Shown in pieces: positions 59,571 to 64,000 of a stretch of 64,000 bases of DNA. The notes under the pieces were generated by a model that ran no database searches, was not told the origin of the DNA, and was given only the letters and a program-made list of their open reading frames with translations. A program made the position numbers and the translations under genes. Source of the DNA: Shewanella subflava (GTDB taxonomy: Bacteria > Pseudomonadota > Gammaproteobacteria > Enterobacterales > Shewanellaceae); contig NZ_JAPDMX010000023.1 in assembly GCF_025971955.1 (NCBI RefSeq), positions 51,685 to 115,684 on the forward strand, given 5' to 3'. Every line of letters starts with the position of its first letter. Positions within the stretch are counted from its first letter, which is position 1.

Positions 59571-61196
59571 TTGAAATCTTTCAATGAAATCGTCGACCAA
59601 CTAGGCGACAGTGAAGGGCGTAAAGCCTTACTTGGTATGTTACGTGGTATCGAACGTGAAGCTTTACGTATTGATGACAAGGGCCAGCTTGCGCAAGATT
59701 TACATCCTCATGTGTTGGGTTCAGCGTTAACGCATTCAAGGATCACTACCGATTACAGCGAAGCACTTCTCGAGTTTATTACCCCAGTAAATAACAATAT
59801 TGATACTTTGCTGGAAGGATTAACCCAAACCCATGCTTATACAGTACGTAACTTAAACGGCCAAAAACTTTGGCCTGTTAGCATGCCTTGCTATGTTGGC
59901 GATGTGAACCATATTCCTCTGGCGCAATATGGCACCTCCAATACAGGCCTGATGAAAACGCTTTATCGAAAAGGCTTAACCCATCGTTATGGTGCGTTAA
60001 TGCAAATTATTTCTGGGGTGCATTTTAATTTTTCAGTGTCAGCTGAGTTATGGCAGCGTTTGTTTGACAGTAAATTGTCTAACAACCCCCAAATGCGTTC
60101 AGATTCATTAAGTCGCTGTGAGTTTATTTCAGAATCTTACTTTGGACTTATCCGTAATTATCGCCGTTTAGTCTGGGTGTTGCCTTACTTATTTGGTTCA
60201 TCTCCAGCTTTATGCTCATCCTTTGTTAAAGATCAAACCATTGACTTTGAGTTTGAAAAAACCGGTAAAGGCACTTTGTATTTACCTTATGCCACTTCAC
60301 TACGCATGAGTGATTTGGGTTATACCAATAAAGAACAAGATACGCTTAATATCAGTTATAACTCATTGCCTGAATATTTAGCGGGTGTTCAAGCTGCGAT
60401 TAAAATGCCATCCAAGCAGTTTGAAAAAATTGGCGTAAAAGTGGATGGCGAATACCGCCAGCTAAATAACAATATTTTGCAGATTGAAAATGAATTTTAC
60501 TCACCAATCCGTGCCAAACGAGTGACTAAGGCTGGAGAAAAACCTTCACAAGCTTTGATGCGTGCCGGAGTTGAATACATTGAAGTGCGTGCTTTAGATG
60601 TTAATCCATTTAGTCCAGTAGGCATTGATGCGACTCAAGTACGCTTTTTAGATTTGTTTTTACTTTACTGTTTGTTGTCACCATCGGCACTGACCGATGA
60701 ACTCGGCGAAAAAGAAATTGCGGCTAATTTAAAAGCCGTGGTACTTGAAGGGCGCAAACCGGGATTAATGTTAACACAAAATGGCAACGACATAAGTTTA
60801 CAGCTATGGCTTAAACAGATATTTGCAGACTTATCGAGGTTGGCGATATTGTTAGATGGTGAGCATGAACATGGTTATCAAAATGCGCTAAACCATTGGG
60901 CGGCCGCCATTGATGATCCAAGCCTGACATTATCTGGCCGAGTATTGAATGAAATTATTACCAAAGGGGTGGACCATGGTGTATGGGTGAGTCAACTTGC
61001 CAATAATTATCATGAATTTTTAACCACATATCCTTTAAGTCCCGAAACCGAGCAGCAGTATAAAGATGAAGCTGAGTTATCACTTAACAAGCAACATCAA
61101 ATTGAAATGGAATCGATGCCAAACTTTGATGTATTTTTACAAGAATACTTTAAAGAAGTGGCTTCTCCTGAATTGTACAGTGGCTGTAAAGCCTAA
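59571..61196 (+). CDS. gshA: Glutamate-cysteine ligase (gamma-proteobacterial type)
   Basis: First step of glutathione synthesis: ATP-dependent joining of Glu and Cys. It has 541 residues, with LRGIEREALRIDDKG, ITTDYSEALLEFITP, MQIISGVHFNFS and EYIEVRALDVNPFSPVGI, all hallmark segments of GshA. It starts with TTG at 59571 (KSFNEIVDQLGD...), giving the usual length; the ribosome site is weak (GTAGAG). A hypothetical lipoprotein gene follows 18 bp later. Confidence 0.94.
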   Translation: MKSFNEIVDQLGDSEGRKALLGMLRGIEREALRIDDKGQLAQDLHPHVLGSALTHSRITTDYSEALLEFITPVNNNIDTLLEGLTQTHAYTVRNLNGQKLWPVSMPCYVGDVNHIPLAQYGTSNTGLMKTLYRKGLTHRYGALMQIISGVHFNFSVSAELWQRLFDSKLSNNPQMRSDSLSRCEFISESYFGLIRNYRRLVWVLPYLFGSSPALCSSFVKDQTIDFEFEKTGKGTLYLPYATSLRMSDLGYTNKEQDTLNISYNSLPEYLAGVQAAIKMPSKQFEKIGVKVDGEYRQLNNNILQIENEFYSPIRAKRVTKAGEKPSQALMRAGVEYIEVRALDVNPFSPVGIDATQVRFLDLFLLYCLLSPSALTDELGEKEIAANLKAVVLEGRKPGLMLTQNGNDISLQLWLKQIFADLSRLAILLDGEHEHGYQNALNHWAAAIDDPSLTLSGRVLNEIITKGVDHGVWVSQLANNYHEFLTTYPLSPETEQQYKDEAELSLNKQHQIEMESMPNFDVFLQEYFKEVASPELYSGCKA

Positions 61197-61214
61197 TTAA
61201 TGGCAGTTAGTTGA

Positions 61215-61670
61215 ATGAATGACACAACCTCGAATAATCCTTGGTCAGTAAAAGTGGTCTTCACCATCATTGCGATTATTGGCTTAATATCAGGTTGTGC
61301 CTCATCGGATAATGCCAATCAATGTGGCACAGTATCGGCTTATCTTAAGCCTGATACTGGGCAATACCTTTACCGAACCATAGTCACCCACCTCGACGGT
61401 GTGCCGGTTATTTCTAGACCAAATTATGTTTTACCGGTCGGCGAACATCAATTCACTGTGGTTGAGTTAATCAATTCACCAGAATTGAAAGTGTCACTGT
61501 CTGCCCGGGGCACTAAAATACTGACCATCAATGTTGAAGCCGATCAGCGTTACCATATAGGTGCGCAAATGTTTACCGATAAAATCTACGTTGGGCGTAA
61601 CAGTGACTTTTGGGCACCGGTGGTTTTTCAACAAGAATCACATCAATGTGAAATAGATCCTCTGCCGTAA
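61215..61670 (+). CDS. Small lipoprotein of unknown function
   Basis: 151 residues. The hydrophobic N-terminus with lipobox (IGLISGCAS) is preceded by a polar 13-residue extension, so the true start may be later. The mature part is beta-rich (VLPVGEHQFTVVELINSPEL, ILTINVEADQRYHIGAQ), resembling short PEGA-like or surface lipoprotein domains in Shewanella. Only two Cys remain after lipidation (NQCGTVS, HQCEIDP). I do not know its function. It lies close behind gshA and may be co-transcribed. Confidence 0.72.
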   Translation: MNDTTSNNPWSVKVVFTIIAIIGLISGCASSDNANQCGTVSAYLKPDTGQYLYRTIVTHLDGVPVISRPNYVLPVGEHQFTVVELINSPELKVSLSARGTKILTINVEADQRYHIGAQMFTDKIYVGRNSDFWAPVVFQQESHQCEIDPLP

Positions 61671-61732
61671 ATTGCATTATGCACTTATTGATGTGACACT
61701 GACTTTTTGTTTTTATTGACTATTGAGGTGTT

Positions 61733-62350
61733 ATGAAACCGCTTATATACATTATGAGTTTATGCTGTGCCATTGTATTGTCCGGTTGTGCAACGCCTCC
61801 ACCCGCTGAACCCGAAAACCTTTGTTCCATCTTCAAAGAAAATCGCTCATGGTATAAAGCTGCAGTGAACACCCGAGAAAAATGGGGGGTGCCTGTTCAT
61901 GTTCCCTTAGCCATGATGTACCAAGAAAGTTCGTTTAAGCATAATGCTGCGCCGCCAATGGAATATTTTTTGGGATTTATTCCTATCGGTCGGGCAAGCG
62001 ATGCCTATGGTTATGCTCAGGCAAAAACACAAACATGGGATGATTATGTCAGAGAAACGGGTAATTCTTGGTCTAGTCGCAGCGATTTTGATGATGCAAT
62101 GGATTTTATGGGCTGGTTTATTTATAAAACCAATAAAGTAAATGGCGTGTCTAAATGGGATGCGAAGAATCAGTATCTGAACTATCACGAAGGTTGGGGC
62201 GGCTATAAGCGCGGCTCATACAAAGCCAAAAAGTGGTTAGTGCCTGTGGCGCAAAAAGTCGATAGCCGAGCTAAGCGTTATGCTCAACAATATCATGGTT
62301 GTAAAGATGACCTTGATTCATCTTGGTTATGGCGCTTATTTTTTGGTTAG
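61733..62350 (+). CDS. Lysozyme-like (transglycosylase-fold) lipoprotein
   Basis: 205 residues. A lipoprotein signal (VLSGC) is followed by an SLT-type fold with a candidate catalytic Glu at E65 in MMYQESSFKHNA, then RASDAYGYAQAKTQTWDDY and LNYHEGWGGYKRGSYKAK, typical of family-1-like lytic transglycosylases of Shewanella and Vibrio. It probably cleaves peptidoglycan in the periplasm. Monocistronic by spacing. An aromatic cluster ends the protein (SSWLWRLFFG). Confidence 0.85.
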   Translation: MKPLIYIMSLCCAIVLSGCATPPPAEPENLCSIFKENRSWYKAAVNTREKWGVPVHVPLAMMYQESSFKHNAAPPMEYFLGFIPIGRASDAYGYAQAKTQTWDDYVRETGNSWSSRSDFDDAMDFMGWFIYKTNKVNGVSKWDAKNQYLNYHEGWGGYKRGSYKAKKWLVPVAQKVDSRAKRYAQQYHGCKDDLDSSWLWRLFFG

Positions 62351-62531
62351 TACCAATCCTGTCTCATTCACATTCCCATAATATCACCTGAGTAAGGTGG
62401 TATTTTTTTGAATCGATTTTTATTGCTTTAAATTACCGCTAATTTACCGATACAATGTAACTGATTTGTAAAATGTTATTTACCAACTGTTTCGACTTAC
62501 ACAATAATAACAATATGATCGGAAAATTATT

Positions 62532-63710
62532 ATGCAGACCTCTTTTGAAAAATCGATTCACCGTAAATTGTTAGCCCCCATTATAACCATTGTTGTGCCA
62601 TTTATACTGTTGGTGAGTATGTTGGATAGCAATGTCAGTAAAACCACGGTGATTGGATTATTGATTGGCTTAGTGGTTACCCAGTGGCTGGTGGGGTTGT
62701 GGAGTATCCAACATTATTTACAGTCTCGTCTGGCGAGGTTACATCAATATTTGCAATTAGTTGTGAATACTGAAAAAGCCCCAGAAGCGCCGCTCAAAGA
62801 TCATCAAACCGATGAACTTGCCACTATTACCAACGATTTAAGTCAGTTTATTGAAGGGCTAAAAGTGGTGCTTGACGAAATCCGTCTCGATGCAAAAACC
62901 TTCAAACAAGAAGCCAAGGTATTAACGGAACAAATGCATCATGCTGAAAATTCAGTTGATAAAAGTGTCCAAGAAAATGCGCAAATAACCTTATCTCTGC
63001 AAGAAATTGCTCATACAGCAAATGAGTTATCCAGTAATGCCGATGACTTAAAATCCACCTCAGCAGAAGTGCATCAACTACTGCAAATTGGCAATAAAGA
63101 CGCTATCGATAATCAAGCCGCCATGACAGATTTTGCTAACGGCATTGAGAGCATGGTTGATGATTTAAGCCTACTTAACAATGACAGCCTAAAAATTGGT
63201 CATGTTTTAGAGGTGATAAAAAGTATTGCCGAGCAAACTAATTTACTTGCCCTAAACGCTGCGATAGAAGCGGCAAGAGCGGGAGAGCAGGGAAGAGGTT
63301 TTGCCGTGGTCGCCGATGAAGTTAGGGCTCTGGCGCATCGTACCCAAGAATCAACAGTAGAGATCCAAACCATTGTTGAACAATTGCAACATAAAGCTAA
63401 AAATGCCGTCACAGGGATTGGCGAAAGCCAGCGCATTAGTCAACAAAGTGTTGAACAATGCCAGCGTGTAACCAAAGCATTTAAAGATATTGAAGAAGCC
63501 TATAGATTACTCGACAATGTGGCGAGTAATATGACTCACAGCATTCAAGGGCAACAATCTTCTACCGAAAGCATTAACCAAAGAGCGAATGAAATCTCCC
63601 GTTTAAGCCAAGATGTGTCCCATGGGTTGAAGGTCGCAACACAAGGTGCGAATGCACAAAGCAAAACCTCGGATAAACTAGAGCGCGTACTGGGGCGAAT
63701 TTGTGTTTAG
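62532..63710 (+). CDS. Methyl-accepting chemotaxis protein, short membrane form
   Basis: 392 residues. Two membrane segments (about 14-29 and 36-56) lie close together with almost no periplasmic loop, so it probably senses a cytoplasmic or membrane signal. A HAMP-like stretch is followed by the long coiled-coil signalling domain, with hairpin tip [20 protein letters not shown] and [19 protein letters not shown]. The Gln/Glu-rich helices hold possible methylation sites. The start is at 62532; the preceding GGAAAATT is an acceptable ribosome site. Confidence 0.9.
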   Translation: MQTSFEKSIHRKLLAPIITIVVPFILLVSMLDSNVSKTTVIGLLIGLVVTQWLVGLWSIQHYLQSRLARLHQYLQLVVNTEKAPEAPLKDHQTDELATITNDLSQFIEGLKVVLDEIRLDAKTFKQEAKVLTEQMHHAENSVDKSVQENAQITLSLQEIAHTANELSSNADDLKSTSAEVHQLLQIGNKDAIDNQAAMTDFANGIESMVDDLSLLNNDSLKIGHVLEVIKSIAEQTNLLALNAAIEAARAGEQGRGFAVVADEVRALAHRTQESTVEIQTIVEQLQHKAKNAVTGIGESQRISQQSVEQCQRVTKAFKDIEEAYRLLDNVASNMTHSIQGQQSSTESINQRANEISRLSQDVSHGLKVATQGANAQSKTSDKLERVLGRICV

Positions 63711-63720
63711 TGACTTTAAT

Positions 63721-63876
63721 ACCAATCGTAATAAATAACTGATCACCCTAGCTTGTAAAACACTCGATAACAGCGTTAGATTTTTTGATTGTAGAATAAC
63801 TACTTATCGAAATAATCAGCCTTGTTCTCAAGCGATTTTCTACGCTATTTTTGATCACTGATTTATGGTGATTGGT
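63721..63876. repeat. Dispersed inverted-repeat element, copy 4 (best preserved)
   Basis: 156 bp from ACCAATCGTAATAAATAACTGATCA's first base (63721) to ATTGGT (63876). The first 25 bp and the reverse complement of the last 25 agree at 19 positions. It is non-coding and flanked by TTTAAT on the left and CTAA on the right. It serves here as the reference for the copies at 29612, 37155 and 51881. Confidence 0.8.
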
Positions 63877-63881
63877 CTAAG

Positions 63882-64000
63882 TATTTTATGCTAAATGTTA
63901 CCCCAATAAAAAAGGAGCCAATGGCTAATGCCGATCAGATAAGCACTTTTTAGATCGGTTGACCGATCTACTGGTTGATGTATAAAGGCCTGCAACAGAG
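63882..64000. other. Unassigned window end
   Basis: No frame is recognisable. It contains AAAAAAGGAGCCAATGGCTAATG (a possible terminator stem, AGCCAATGGCT) and a 16-bp palindrome (GATCGGTTGACCGATC, 63953-63968). Possibly the end of a mobile element continuing beyond the window. Confidence 0.3.

Noticed and set aside
63882..64000. Start of an insertion sequence at the window edge
   Set aside because: Only a short palindrome and a possible terminator are visible; no transposase frame or terminal repeat can be shown before the window ends.

Overview
The window looks like chromosomal DNA of a Shewanella-type marine gammaproteobacterium. It is AT-rich, and the block barA-rlmD-relA-mazG-pyrG-eno-ftsB-ispD-ispF-truD-surE-pcm-nlpD-rpoS-mutS-recA-alaS-csrA is the order I know from Shewanella. 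No species can be assigned from the sequence alone.

Layout. 1-6005: minus-strand recN (5' part only, two LexA boxes), an AEC permease, a DUF416/YjaG protein and the hybrid kinase BarA. 6107-20243: a long plus-strand housekeeping run from rlmD to rpoS, followed by a decayed small gene. 20895-28508: mutS (minus), recA with a LexA box, alaS and csrA. 28993-29174: tRNA-Ser(GCT) and tRNA-Arg(ACG). 30284-33457: the Na+-pump oxaloacetate decarboxylase operon oadGAB.

33467-50914 (17,448 bp) is a complete Tn7-like CRISPR-associated transposon of the type I-F3 kind. It has TGTCGA...TCGACA ends, a perfect 5-bp target duplication (GGATT), several TnsB-type sites at each end, tnsA-tnsB-tnsC on plus, and tniQ-cas8/5-cas7-cas6-CRISPR on minus. 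The array has four identical 28-bp repeats, three ordinary 32-nt spacers, and a fourth spacer closed by a divergent repeat. I aligned that fourth spacer by eye to the last codons of oadB. It encodes the same ten residues ([10 protein letters not shown]), and the mismatches fall almost only at codon third positions. The transposon starts 49 bp beyond the PAM-distal edge of this protospacer, the spacing expected for RNA-guided I-F3 insertion. The sequence therefore shows the element, its guide and the resulting insertion together, with the 3' end of oadB as attachment site.

Cargo at the far side of the element is a signalling set: an RsbS-like STAS protein, an RsbT-like kinase fused to a PP2C/RsbX-like phosphatase, a PAS-GGDEF-EAL protein, three small secreted proteins of unknown function, and a GAF-HD-GYP protein. 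A 98%-identical, frameshifted duplicate of the 3' part of tnsA lies between tniQ and this cargo and now supplies the last codons of the GGDEF-EAL gene. This is a scar of recombination inside the element.

50915-64000: the original oad terminator (now 17 kb away), a RecX-family protein, a choice-of-anchor-I lipoprotein, a dicarboxylate/amino-acid symporter, a YqaA-like membrane protein, an M16 metalloprotease, gshA, two small lipoproteins (one lysozyme-like) and a methyl-accepting chemotaxis protein. A dispersed ~160-bp inverted-repeat element (ACCAAT...ATTGGT termini) occurs four times. One copy lies inside the transposon beside the CRISPR array and one supplies the stop codon of the RecX-like gene.
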